Below, in pieces: positions 36,334 through 44,100 of a stretch of DNA of 64,000 nucleotides. Each line of letters opens with the position of its first letter. Positions within the stretch are counted from its first letter, which is position 1. The translations under genes and the position numbers were made by a program. Under the pieces are notes generated by a model. That model was not told where the DNA came from. It did no database searches and saw only the letters and a list, made by a program, of their open reading frames with translations. The DNA comes from Kutzneria buriramensis. GTDB lineage: Bacteria; Actinomycetota; Actinomycetes; Mycobacteriales; Pseudonocardiaceae. The stretch spans positions 868,001-932,000 of the forward strand of contig NZ_QUNO01000001.1 of assembly GCF_003387475.1 (NCBI RefSeq), written 5' to 3'.

Positions 36334-36345
36334 TGTCATATGACA
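36334..36345. promoter_or_regulatory. Perfect palindrome TGTCATATGACA
   Basis: A 12-bp perfect palindrome 38 nt before the zinc-ribbon gene, with a second TGACAT half-site at about 36371-36376. It looks like a GntR- or TetR-type operator; the regulator is unknown. Confidence 0.45.
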
Positions 36346-36382
36346 TAGTTGGAGATGTGTTGGTGCGGTATGACATCTGGTC

Positions 36383-37132
36383 ATGGTGGCAGCTCGGAGG
36401 CGTGCGAAGCCTAGGGATCAGTACGACTGTCCAAGGTGTGGTGGGCGTCATCGGTATGGCTCTCAGGCGGGTCGGGAGTGTGGTAGGACCCGTCGGTCAA
36501 CGATTTATGTGCCGCCTGTGCCGACCCTTCAAACAGTCCGAATCAAACAGCCCCGTCAGTCGCAGTCTGTTGGGAAATCGCCCACGGTGGCGTCGTCGCA
36601 ACGTTCTAGTGGATCGCCCCGGCCCGGCGGGCACCTGTCGCAACGCCAGGTAAGGCGCGAACAGGCGAAGCGAACGCTCGCGTTGAGTGGCCTAGACGTC
36701 AATAATGAGTTGTTGACTTATGTATTCAACCGAGACGGGTTCTACGCCGGCTTGGCCGGGCGTCTTCTTGATCATGTGCCACTCTGGCATCGCGGCCGTA
36801 AACGTGGCCACTGGTTGTGTCTGCGCCTCAACGATCTAGCTAAGAGTGTGGATCCTGGCACCTATGCGGCGCAAATTCGGAAGTCGACGCGAGCCGGTCT
36901 GATCGCGTTGGGCGCGCCCCGATTTATGGCGAACGTGCTTGGCGCTGGTGCTGGACTCGGATTGAAGATTGCACTGGGGCACACGCCTATTGCCCACTTG
37001 ACGAACACGTTGCGCGTCCTGATACCTCTCGTTTGTCCCAACCTGGGTCAGTGCCCCGCTCAAAAGGATGTGGTAAAGACGCTTGCGACACCGTTTCTGG
37101 CGGAGCAGTTGAAGAAGACCGCTTCAGCGTAA
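36383..37132 (+). CDS. Zinc-ribbon protein of unknown function
   Basis: 249 residues. The N-terminus carries CPRCGGRH (about 16-23) and a further Cys in RECGRTRR (about 33), a single treble-clef or zinc-ribbon-like site. A Ser/Pro-rich linker leads to a helical domain (RREQAKRTLALSGLDVNNEL onward) and a hydrophobic Gly/Ala stretch (FMANVLGAGAGLGLKIALG). This could bind nucleic acid, for example as a replication or excision helper of the element, but no known family is recognised. Start ATG 36383 lacks a clear ribosome site. Base composition is clearly lower in GC than the flanks. Confidence 0.55.
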   Translation: MVAARRRAKPRDQYDCPRCGGRHRYGSQAGRECGRTRRSTIYVPPVPTLQTVRIKQPRQSQSVGKSPTVASSQRSSGSPRPGGHLSQRQVRREQAKRTLALSGLDVNNELLTYVFNRDGFYAGLAGRLLDHVPLWHRGRKRGHWLCLRLNDLAKSVDPGTYAAQIRKSTRAGLIALGAPRFMANVLGAGAGLGLKIALGHTPIAHLTNTLRVLIPLVCPNLGQCPAQKDVVKTLATPFLAEQLKKTASA

Positions 37133-37321
37133 AAGCTCGGTGCACGAAGATCGGCGGCGTTGAGTGCGTCTGCAACTTGACGCCGCTGGAGTCACGCCTA
37201 GTTGGCGGGCAGTCTATGGGCTTCGTCGATCAGTCCGGATGTGCTGCCATGGCAGGCTTCTCTGTCGGACGGATGGCCGTCACGTACCGTCCAGAGCGGA
37301 CCGGGACTGAAGGGGGCAGCC

Positions 37322-37624
37322 ATGAGCTACTGGCGTGAGGTGTCTACGAGGCTCGTTGCGAACGCGCAAGTGATCGCACAAGCGCTTCAGCCCGACGCGC
37401 CGATGCCCAGTCCCGACGAAGCCGCCGAGTTCCTGCGTGGCGTTCATCACCTTGTCGGCGAGATGAAGCGCGCCGGCATTGGGATCGGGAGGGCGTATGG
37501 TTCCACGCTGCCCGACGGCGTACTCGCTGGGTTCCGGTCGGTGATCCAACACATGCAGGCCGTTTCGCTCACTCCGGTTGCGGATGCTCTGGGAGGCCAT
37601 CACCGGAGGCAGACTGATCGGTAG
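37322..37624 (+). CDS. Short hypothetical protein (100 aa)
   Basis: Starts ATG 37322 with GAAGGGGG upstream and reads MSYWREVSTRLVANAQVI, with helical segments PSPDEAAEFLRGVHHLVGEM and an amphipathic C-terminus. No signal peptide or known motif. It is the last gene before the sodN terminator and the right-hand repeat copy, hence the last gene inside the putative element. Confidence 0.5.
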   Translation: MSYWREVSTRLVANAQVIAQALQPDAPMPSPDEAAEFLRGVHHLVGEMKRAGIGIGRAYGSTLPDGVLAGFRSVIQHMQAVSLTPVADALGGHHRRQTDR

Positions 37625-37655
37625 ATGATCTCCGCTGGGCCGTCTGTGGGCCGTC

Positions 37656-37780
37656 GGAGGTCACCAAGAGACGAAAAACGACGCTGACCAACGAAACGCG
37701 TCTTCGCTGGTCAGCGTCGTTTTTAGGCCGTCGACCTCAGGCCTGCTTGGTCTCCCAGAAGATCTTGTCGATCTCGGCGA
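37656..37780. repeat. Right copy of the direct repeat (sodN 3' end, candidate attR)
   Basis: The 29-bp core 37737-37765 equals 33602-33630; homology extends over the terminator to about 37656 and slightly into sodN. Here the gene is intact, as expected when an element integrates at a gene's 3' end and restores it. Confidence 0.75.
37674..37724. terminator. Strong terminator downstream of sodN
   Basis: 17-bp perfect stem (37674-37690 with 37708-37724), 17-nt loop, A5 and T5 at the ends, so usable in both directions. A diverged version occurs at 33544-33588 beside the duplicated sodN 3' end. Confidence 0.88.
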
Positions 37781-38144
37781 TCAGGTCCAGCAGCTCCTGG
37801 CCCTTGGCCGGGTCCATGGAGCCCTTGGCGCCGGAGGCGCCGGCCGCCTTGGTCGCCTTGTTGAACAGGTCGTGCAGCTGCGGGTACTTCTCGAAGTGCG
37901 GGGCCTTGAAGTAGTCCGTCCACAGCACCCAGAGGTGGTGCTTGACGAGCTCGGCGCGCTGCTCCTTGATCTGGATCGCGCGGGTCCGGAACTCGGGGTC
38001 CTCGTTGCCCTGGTACTTCTCCTGGATCGCCTTGACGGACTCGGCCTCGATCCGGGCCTGGGCCGGGTCGTAGACGCCGCACGGAAGGTCGCAGTGCGCC
38101 GTCGCCTCGAGGCTCGGGCCGAGGATGCGCGACAGCAGTCGCAT
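37737..38144 (-). CDS. sodN: Nickel superoxide dismutase
   Basis: 135-residue Ni-SOD precursor. A 16-residue propeptide (MRLLSRILGPSLEATA) precedes the mature N-terminus HCDLPCGVYDP, the Ni hook, with His1, Cys2 and Cys6 ligands; the rest is the four-helix bundle ending IFWETKQA. It converts superoxide to peroxide and oxygen in the cytoplasm. ATG 38144 chosen with GGGAGGA upstream; a TTG 12 nt earlier is less likely. Divergent from its maturation protease gene sodX across 78 nt. The 3' end is duplicated at 33602-33630. Confidence 0.96.
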   Translation of the reverse strand: MRLLSRILGPSLEATAHCDLPCGVYDPAQARIEAESVKAIQEKYQGNEDPEFRTRAIQIKEQRAELVKHHLWVLWTDYFKAPHFEKYPQLHDLFNKATKAAGASGAKGSMDPAKGQELLDLIAEIDKIFWETKQA

Positions 38145-38222
38145 GGGTCCTCCCAAACAGTGAATGCTCCGACGTGCGGAACCCTACTCCGGACGGCCGG
38201 AGCGGGCAGGCGGAGGTGATCG

Positions 38223-38543
38223 TTGGCACCGGTGGGAATAGATCGTTGGCCACTGCGGCGGCTGCGGGTGCGCGGCCCGTCCATGGCGCCGACGCTGCGT
38301 GACGGCGACGTGCTGCTGGTCAGCTTCCGGAAACGGGCGCGACCGGGGGCGATCGTGCTGGTGCGGTGGCCGTCGCGACCGGATCAGCTGTCGGTCAAGC
38401 GCGCGGTCGAAAGGGCAGGCGAACGGTGGCTCGTGGTCGGCGACAACCAGTTCGCCTCCACGGACTCGCGCGAGCTGGGCCCCGCGGACGTGCTGGGCGT
38501 GGCCACGTTCCGGCTGTGGCCACGCCCGGGTCGCCTCAGTTGA
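38223..38543 (+). CDS. sodX: Nickel-type superoxide dismutase maturation protease
   Basis: 106-residue S26-type signal-peptidase-like serine protease that trims the SodN propeptide. Catalytic Ser in VRGPSMAPTLRDGD (about 20) and catalytic Lys in SVKRAV (about 59), then VVGDNQFASTDSRELGP, the S26 box with GDN and DSR. There is no membrane anchor, so it is cytoplasmic, as for SodX. TTG 38223 with GGAGG upstream. Its 3' end overlaps the convergent epimerase stop by 8 nt. Confidence 0.94.
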   Translation: MAPVGIDRWPLRRLRVRGPSMAPTLRDGDVLLVSFRKRARPGAIVLVRWPSRPDQLSVKRAVERAGERWLVVGDNQFASTDSRELGPADVLGVATFRLWPRPGRLS

Positions 38544-39141
38544 CGCCGCGGAGCTTGTCCCGGTACGCGACGCAGTCGTCGTAGCTGGGCAGCAGGCCGG
38601 ACGCCTGCGCCTCGGCCAGGGTGGGGGCGTCCCGGTCCTTGTCGGACAGGATGTGCTCGATGTCGGCGGGCCACGGCAGCTCCAGCGCGGGGTCCAGCGG
38701 CGTGATGCCGTGCTCCGCGCTCGGGTTGAAGCCCTCGGAGCACATGTACGACATCGCCGTGTTGTCGGTCAGCGCGATGAACGCGTGGCCGAGGCCCTCG
38801 GAGACGTACACGGCGTTGAACTTCTCCGAGTCCAGCCGCACGGCGGTCCACCGGCCGAAGGTGGGCGACCCGACCCGGATGTCCACGATCACGTCCAGCA
38901 GCGCCCCGTACGGGCAGTACACGTACTTGGCCTGGCTGGGCGGCACGTCGGCGAAGTGCACGCCGCGGATGGTGCCCCGCCGGGACACGCTGTGGTTGGT
39001 CTGCGCCAGCCGCAGCGGGTGGCCGACCGCGTCGACGAACGCCTGCTCCTGGTACGGCGCGGCGAACAGCCCCCGGTTGTCGGGAAAGGCCGGAGGAGTG
39101 AATTCCCAAGAACCTGCGATGTCGAGCTCACGAACCTGCAT
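38536..39141 (-). CDS. dTDP-4-dehydrorhamnose 3,5-epimerase-like protein (RmlC family)
   Basis: 201-residue RmlC cupin. Visible: the catalytic-His segment IRGVHFADVPPSQAKYVYC (about 59, His and Lys), LLDVIVDIRVGSPTFGRW, and VYVSEGLGHAFIALTDNTAM followed by CSEGFNPSAEHGI, where classical RmlC has a Tyr in the CTEYYxPxxEHG segment and this one has Ser/Phe. It may be a 3,5- or only 5-epimerase for a deoxysugar. No other rml/deoxysugar gene is near, so it is an orphan. ATG 39141. Confidence 0.82.
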   Translation of the reverse strand: MQVRELDIAGSWEFTPPAFPDNRGLFAAPYQEQAFVDAVGHPLRLAQTNHSVSRRGTIRGVHFADVPPSQAKYVYCPYGALLDVIVDIRVGSPTFGRWTAVRLDSEKFNAVYVSEGLGHAFIALTDNTAMSYMCSEGFNPSAEHGITPLDPALELPWPADIEHILSDKDRDAPTLAEAQASGLLPSYDDCVAYRDKLRGVN

Positions 39142-39447
39142 GGCGCGCAGGTTAGCGGCTTGACCGATCGTGAACCGACCTGCCTGCGGAAACTGACCGG
39201 TCAGTCCAACAATTCGTACGGTCGTCTTGCTGGACGGCCTCTGAGCTGCGCAAAGAATGTGATCCCCGCCGCAGACAGACCAGTGATCGGCTGTCACACT
39301 GTGCGAACCCCAGCGTCGCTTCGACCACTGTTTCGATACCCGGAACGCGATGGTTGACCGACTGCAAGACGCGCAGTGACCGACGCGACAGCGTCGATCG
39401 CGCCCCGCGCGCCCCGCCACGCTGCCGTGTCACTGAAGAGGGACGCC
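39142..39447. promoter_or_regulatory. Divergent spacer with CTGACCGGTCAG palindrome
   Basis: Between the epimerase and malic enzyme genes. A 12-bp perfect palindrome at 39193-39204 looks like a TetR-type operator. No clear -10/-35 elements could be fixed. Confidence 0.4.
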
Positions 39448-40626
39448 GTGACCGCTGTGAACGAATCCGCCGCCGAACTGACCGACACCGAGATATTCGC
39501 CGCCCACGAGGGCGGCAAGCTGGGCACCGGTGTGACCGCCCCGCTCGCCGACCCCAAGGCGCTCTCGATCGCCTACACGCCGGGCGTCGCGCGGGTCAGC
39601 CGCGCCATCGCCGAGAACCCCGCGCTCGCCGCGCAGTACACCTGGGCGCACCGCCTGGTGGCGGTCGTCAGCGACGGCACGGCGGTACTGGGGCTGGGCG
39701 ACATCGGTCCGAGCGCGTCGCTGCCCGTCATGGAGGGCAAGTCCGCGCTGTTCAAGAAGTTCGGCGGGCTGGACTCCATCCCGCTGGTGCTGAACACCAC
39801 GAACGTGGACGAGATCGTGGAGACGCTCGTCCGGCTGCGCCCGTCGTTCGGCGCGGTCAACCTGGAGGACATCTCCGCGCCACGCTGCTTCGAGCTCGAG
39901 GCCAAGCTGATCGAGGCGCTGGACTGCCCGGTCATGCACGACGACCAGCACGGCACGGCCATCGTCGTGCTGGCGGCGCTGCGCGGCGCCACCACCGTGC
40001 TGGGCCGCGACCCCGGCAGCCTGCGGGTGGTCGTGGCCGGCGCCGGCGCTTCCGGCGTGGCCTGCGCGAACATCCTGATCGCGGGCGGCGTCGGCGAGGT
40101 GACCGTGCTGGACTCGCGCGGCATCGTGCACGCCGATCGGGACGATCTGAATCCGGTCAAGCGCGAGCTGGCCGGCCGCACCAACGCCTCGGGCCTGCGC
40201 GGCGGCGTCGCCGACGCGCTCAAGGGCGCGGACGTGTTCCTGGGCCTGTCCGGCTCGACGGTGCCGGAGGACCTGATCGCGACCATGGCCCCCGAGGGCA
40301 TCGTGTTCGCGCTGTCCAACCCGGACCCGGAGATCCACCCGGCCGTCGCCGCCCGGCACGCCGCGGTGGTCGCCACCGGCCGCAGCGACTTCCCGAACCA
40401 GATCAACAACGTGCTGGCGTTCCCGGGCGTGTTCCGCGGCGCGCTGGACGCGGGCGCCCGCCGGATCACCGAGAACATGAAGCTGGCCGCCGCCGACGCG
40501 ATCTTCCAGGTCGCCACGGACGAGCTGGCGGTGGACCGGATCGTGCCCAGCGCCCTGGACCCGCGGGTGTCCGTCGAGGTCGCGCGGGCCGTCGCGGCCG
40601 CCGCTGCGGCGGATGGAGTAGCGTAG
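39448..40626 (+). CDS. NAD(P)-dependent malic enzyme
   Basis: About 392 residues from GTG 39448 (GAGGG 5 nt before); an in-frame GTG at 39376 would add 24 residues lacking similarity. It decarboxylates malate to pyruvate. Signatures: LSIAYTPGVARVSRAIAENP near the N-terminus, VSDGTAVLGLGDIGP (about 70), CPVMHDDQHGTAIVVLAAL (metal/substrate motif), the Rossmann VVVAGAGASGVACANILI (about 195) and ALSNPDPEIHP. Short prokaryotic type without a phosphotransacetylase domain. Followed by a terminator. Confidence 0.92.
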   Translation: MTAVNESAAELTDTEIFAAHEGGKLGTGVTAPLADPKALSIAYTPGVARVSRAIAENPALAAQYTWAHRLVAVVSDGTAVLGLGDIGPSASLPVMEGKSALFKKFGGLDSIPLVLNTTNVDEIVETLVRLRPSFGAVNLEDISAPRCFELEAKLIEALDCPVMHDDQHGTAIVVLAALRGATTVLGRDPGSLRVVVAGAGASGVACANILIAGGVGEVTVLDSRGIVHADRDDLNPVKRELAGRTNASGLRGGVADALKGADVFLGLSGSTVPEDLIATMAPEGIVFALSNPDPEIHPAVAARHAAVVATGRSDFPNQINNVLAFPGVFRGALDAGARRITENMKLAAADAIFQVATDELAVDRIVPSALDPRVSVEVARAVAAAAAADGVA

Positions 40627-40746
40627 TCGGCGACGCGGACCCGCTCGGCCGGCCGATCCGCTTTTTTCATACGTCGCCAGGATATTGGCGGGGACGGCTG
40701 TGAGTTCTGCGGTGGACGCGATACCGTCGCTGGCGTCAGGTGCTCC

Positions 40747-40778
40747 CCGGGGGTGCGTCGCGACCGACGCACCCCCGG
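40747..40778 (+). terminator. Terminator after malic enzyme gene
   Basis: Perfect 14-bp stem (40747-40760 with 40765-40778) and CGAC loop, in the 222-nt spacer before the GGDEF-EAL gene. Another GC-rich spacer feature is a TTTTTT run near 40662. Confidence 0.8.
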
Positions 40779-40848
40779 CGCACTGTGATGCAGTCGCCGG
40801 CTTGGCCCACCCACGCCGCCCCGGTGGCCGACACGGAAGGGCGGAGCC

Positions 40849-43800
40849 GTGGCTGAGCGCAGCGGGCAGGCGGGAAGCACACCTGTCACGCTCGGTGGTG
40901 CCCGGCTGCCGAACGCCCGCGGCCCGGTCGAGGTGGGCGGACTGACGCTGTCCGAGCCGCCGACCCTGCGGGTGGACCCCAAGGGCGTGGTCATGCAGGC
41001 CAACGCCGCCGCCGCGGCGATGATCGGCGCGGCCAACCCCGATCAGCTGGGCGGCACCGCCCTGCGCGAACTGTTCGCCGGGCAGGAGCCCGATCTCCGG
41101 CTACGACGACTGGACGGCGTCGAGGTTCCCGTCCGTGTGGTGCAGACGCCGGTGCCCAACACGGGGTTGCGCGCCATCATGCTGGTGGACGTCTCCGACC
41201 TCGCCGCCGCGGCCGCCGAGCTGCGCGAGGAGCAGCGCCGGCTCACCGACGTGCAGCACGTCGCCGGCATCGCGTCCTGGGAGTACGACCCGGCGACCGG
41301 CCGGACCGTGTGGTCGGACAGCCACTACGAGATCCTGGGCATCGAGCGGGGCTCCGTGGTGCCGGGCGCGCAGGCCGTGCTCGACCTCGTGCACCCGGAC
41401 GACGTGGAGATGGTCCGCGACTACTGGGCCAACCACCAGTTCTCCGGCGAGCCCATCGACATCGAGTACCGCATCGTCCGGCCGGACGGCGACGTGCGCT
41501 GGCTGCGCGGCGAGGCCAAGTCCACGGTCGGCGCGGACGGCCGGGACGGCCTGGTCACCGGCTACATCAGGGACATCACCGAGCGGAACCGCACCAACGA
41601 CGAGCTGGCCCGCGAGCGGGCGCGGCTGGTCGAGGCGCAGCGCATGGCCCGCATCGGCAGCTGGACGCTGGACGTGCAGACCGGCTACACGTACCGCAGC
41701 GAGGTGCTGCGTGAGATGTACGAGCTGGTGGGCGGCTCGGGGTCGGACGAGACCTTCATGCCGGGCGTGAATCCCGACGACGTCCAGCTGATCACCGACC
41801 TGCGGGACAAGCTGCTCACCGCGCAGACCGACGAGCCCCTCGAAGTCGAGATCCGCGACGTCGCGGGCCGGATCTACACCTTCCGCGCCCGCGCCCAGCT
41901 GTCCCCGAGCGGCAAGGTCGAGCAGCTGCTGGGCACCGTCCAGGACGTCACCGAGCAGCGGGCGCTGGAACAGGACCTGCGCGACGAGCGCCGTCGCCTC
42001 TCCGACGCGCAGCGCGTGGCCAGCCTGGGCACCTGGGAGTGGAACACCGCCACCGACGACTGCGACTGGTCGGGCATGATGCGCGAGCTGCTCGGCGTGG
42101 ACGAGCAGGAGCGCGCCACCTACCAGCGCTACATGAGCCTCGTGCACCCCGACGACCGGGCGTGGGTGGACGAGCTGTGGCAGCAGCTGGCGGTCAACCG
42201 CGAGCCGGTGGAGTGCGAGCACCGCATCGTCCGCCCGGACGGGATGGTGCGGGTGCTGCGCTGCCACGGCGCCTCGGTCCAGGGCACCGGCCCGGTGCTG
42301 GTCGGCACCGCGCAGGACGTCACCGCGCAGCGCACCGCCGAGGCGCGGATGAAGCTGTCCAGCCAGCGGTTCACCGACCTGGTCGCGGTGACGCCGGTCG
42401 GCATCGGCCTGTTCGACGAGGCGGAACGCCTGGTCGACGCCAACGACGCGCTGTGCGACCTGCTCGGCATCGACCTGGAGCAGCTGCGCGGCATGACCGC
42501 GACCGGCATCACGCACCCCGACGAGCCGGTCGGCTGGCTGTCGGCGGCGGCGCGGCTCACGGCCGAACGCGAGGGCGGATTCAAGGTGCCGCAACGCATT
42601 CTGCTCCGGCCGGACGGCGAGCTGGTGTACTGCGAGCTGCACATCGCGATCTCCGTGCAGGACGACGGCCGCCGGTTCTGGCTGGTGGTGTTCCAGGACA
42701 TCACCGAGCGCCGCCGGGTCGCGGAAGCCTTGCGGCATCAGGCGAATCACGACGAGCTGACCGGGCTGCCCAACCGCGCGGCGGTCAAGGAGACGCTGAC
42801 CCAGCTGCTGGCCGGCGAGGGCGCCGAGAAGATCGCGGTGCTGTTCTGCGACATCGACAACTTCAAGCGGGTCAACGACTCGCTGGGCCACGACGCCGGC
42901 GACGAGCTGCTGGTGGCGCTGGCCCGGCGGCTGGAGGGCGGGCTGCCGACCGGCTGCACGGCGGCGCGGATGTCCGGCGACGAGTACGTGATCATCTGCG
43001 ACGACATCGACGCGGTCGGCGGGGTGGACGCGCTGGGCACGCGGGTGGCGAGCCTGTTGCGGGCGGCCGTTCCCGTGCACGGGCAGCTGGTGCGGGTGTC
43101 GGCGTCGATCGGCGCGGCGGTGCCCAACGGCTCCCGAACCAGCGGCGTCGACCTGCTGCGCTTCGCCGACGCCGCGATGTTCGAGGCCAAGAGGCGCGGC
43201 GCCGGCCGGGTGTCGCTGGCGTCGGCGGCGCTGATCGCGTCCGCGGACCGGCAGGTGCACCTGGAGGGCCAGCTGCGCGAGGCGCTGGCCAAGGACGGGC
43301 TGACGCTGCACTTCCAGCCGGTGGTGGGCGTCGACGGCACCGTGCAGACGGCCGAGGCGCTGGTCCGGTGGCCGCATCCGGAGCGCGGGTTGCTCGCGCC
43401 GGACGCGTTCCTGCCGGTCGCCGAGCAGGGCGACCTGATGCGCGAGCTGGACCGCTGGGTGCTGCGGACCGCGCTGCGCGAGGCGTCGACCTGGCCGGTG
43501 CCCAACGGCAAGCCCGTGGCGGTTGCTGTAAACCTTTCAGGTCTTGTTCCAGGCGACCCCGACTTCGTGGACGCGGTGTCCAACGCCGTCGCCGAGGCGG
43601 GCATCGCGTGGGACCGGGTGGTGCTGGAGCTCGTGGAGACGGCGCTGGTCGACCTGCCGTGCAAGACCATGCAGCAGATGGACGTGTTGGTGGACAAGGG
43701 TGTTCGGTTCGCCGTGGACGACTTCGGCACCGGCTACTCGTCGCTGGCCCGGCTCAAGGACCTGCCGGCGCAGATCATCAAGGTGGACCGGCGGTTCGTG

Positions 43801-44037
43801 TCGGGCGTCGGCAGCGACCCGTCCGACTTCGCGGTCGCCCGCGCGGTCGTGGACATGGCCCGGGCGATGGGCCGCAGCTGCGTCGCCGAGGGCGTGGAGA
43901 CCGCGACCCAGTTCCACGTGTTGCACGGCGTCGGCGTGGACGCCTACCAGGGCTGGCTGTTCTCCCGCCCGGTGCCGCCGCGCGAGTTCCGGGCCGTGCT
44001 CGCGCTGGGCCCGCTGCACGTCCCCCGCGCCGGCTGA
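40849..44037 (+). CDS. Multi-PAS GGDEF-EAL cyclic-di-GMP protein
   Basis: 1062 residues, no membrane segment. After a short N-terminus come about five PAS/PAC modules (about 25-105, 120-245, 255-365, 375-490, 500-630; each ending in a V/IxDIT(E/A)QR-like linker), then a GGDEF domain with MSGDEYVI (about 707; S-G-D-E-Y instead of GGDEF) and an EAL domain with AEALVRW (about 834), LELVETALVD, DDFGTGYSSL (about 957) and KVDRRFV. The EAL motifs look intact, so c-di-GMP hydrolysis is likely; the cyclase site is altered but keeps D-E. GTG 40849 with GGAAGG upstream. Confidence 0.92.
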   Translation: MAERSGQAGSTPVTLGGARLPNARGPVEVGGLTLSEPPTLRVDPKGVVMQANAAAAAMIGAANPDQLGGTALRELFAGQEPDLRLRRLDGVEVPVRVVQTPVPNTGLRAIMLVDVSDLAAAAAELREEQRRLTDVQHVAGIASWEYDPATGRTVWSDSHYEILGIERGSVVPGAQAVLDLVHPDDVEMVRDYWANHQFSGEPIDIEYRIVRPDGDVRWLRGEAKSTVGADGRDGLVTGYIRDITERNRTNDELARERARLVEAQRMARIGSWTLDVQTGYTYRSEVLREMYELVGGSGSDETFMPGVNPDDVQLITDLRDKLLTAQTDEPLEVEIRDVAGRIYTFRARAQLSPSGKVEQLLGTVQDVTEQRALEQDLRDERRRLSDAQRVASLGTWEWNTATDDCDWSGMMRELLGVDEQERATYQRYMSLVHPDDRAWVDELWQQLAVNREPVECEHRIVRPDGMVRVLRCHGASVQGTGPVLVGTAQDVTAQRTAEARMKLSSQRFTDLVAVTPVGIGLFDEAERLVDANDALCDLLGIDLEQLRGMTATGITHPDEPVGWLSAAARLTAEREGGFKVPQRILLRPDGELVYCELHIAISVQDDGRRFWLVVFQDITERRRVAEALRHQANHDELTGLPNRAAVKETLTQLLAGEGAEKIAVLFCDIDNFKRVNDSLGHDAGDELLVALARRLEGGLPTGCTAARMSGDEYVIICDDIDAVGGVDALGTRVASLLRAAVPVHGQLVRVSASIGAAVPNGSRTSGVDLLRFADAAMFEAKRRGAGRVSLASAALIASADRQVHLEGQLREALAKDGLTLHFQPVVGVDGTVQTAEALVRWPHPERGLLAPDAFLPVAEQGDLMRELDRWVLRTALREASTWPVPNGKPVAVAVNLSGLVPGDPDFVDAVSNAVAEAGIAWDRVVLELVETALVDLPCKTMQQMDVLVDKGVRFAVDDFGTGYSSLARLKDLPAQIIKVDRRFVSGVGSDPSDFAVARAVVDMARAMGRSCVAEGVETATQFHVLHGVGVDAYQGWLFSRPVPPREFRAVLALGPLHVPRAG

Positions 44038-44080
44038 ACCCCCGCCGAGTTCGCCCGGAAATGAAACACGGTCGGACAGG

Positions 44081-44100
44081 GCGAGTCGCGCTCTCAGACA
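44081..44100. repeat. Intergenic repeat family 2, partial copy
   Basis: Twenty bases identical to the conserved arm of the repeat at 49017-49117 and 57533-57579. They overlap the last codons of the bpsA-like gene. An AACCCCCGCCGAG fragment lies 40 nt away at about 44038. Confidence 0.6.

Noticed and set aside
36327-36653. A 108-codon frame overlapping the zinc-ribbon gene
   Set aside because: The alternative frame carries the CPRCGGRH zinc motif and continues to 37132, so this one is the shadow.
33602-37765. Insertion sequence flanked by target-site duplication
   Set aside because: The 29-bp repeat is too long for usual IS target duplications, coincides exactly with a gene 3' end, and no transposase or terminal inverted repeats are visible.
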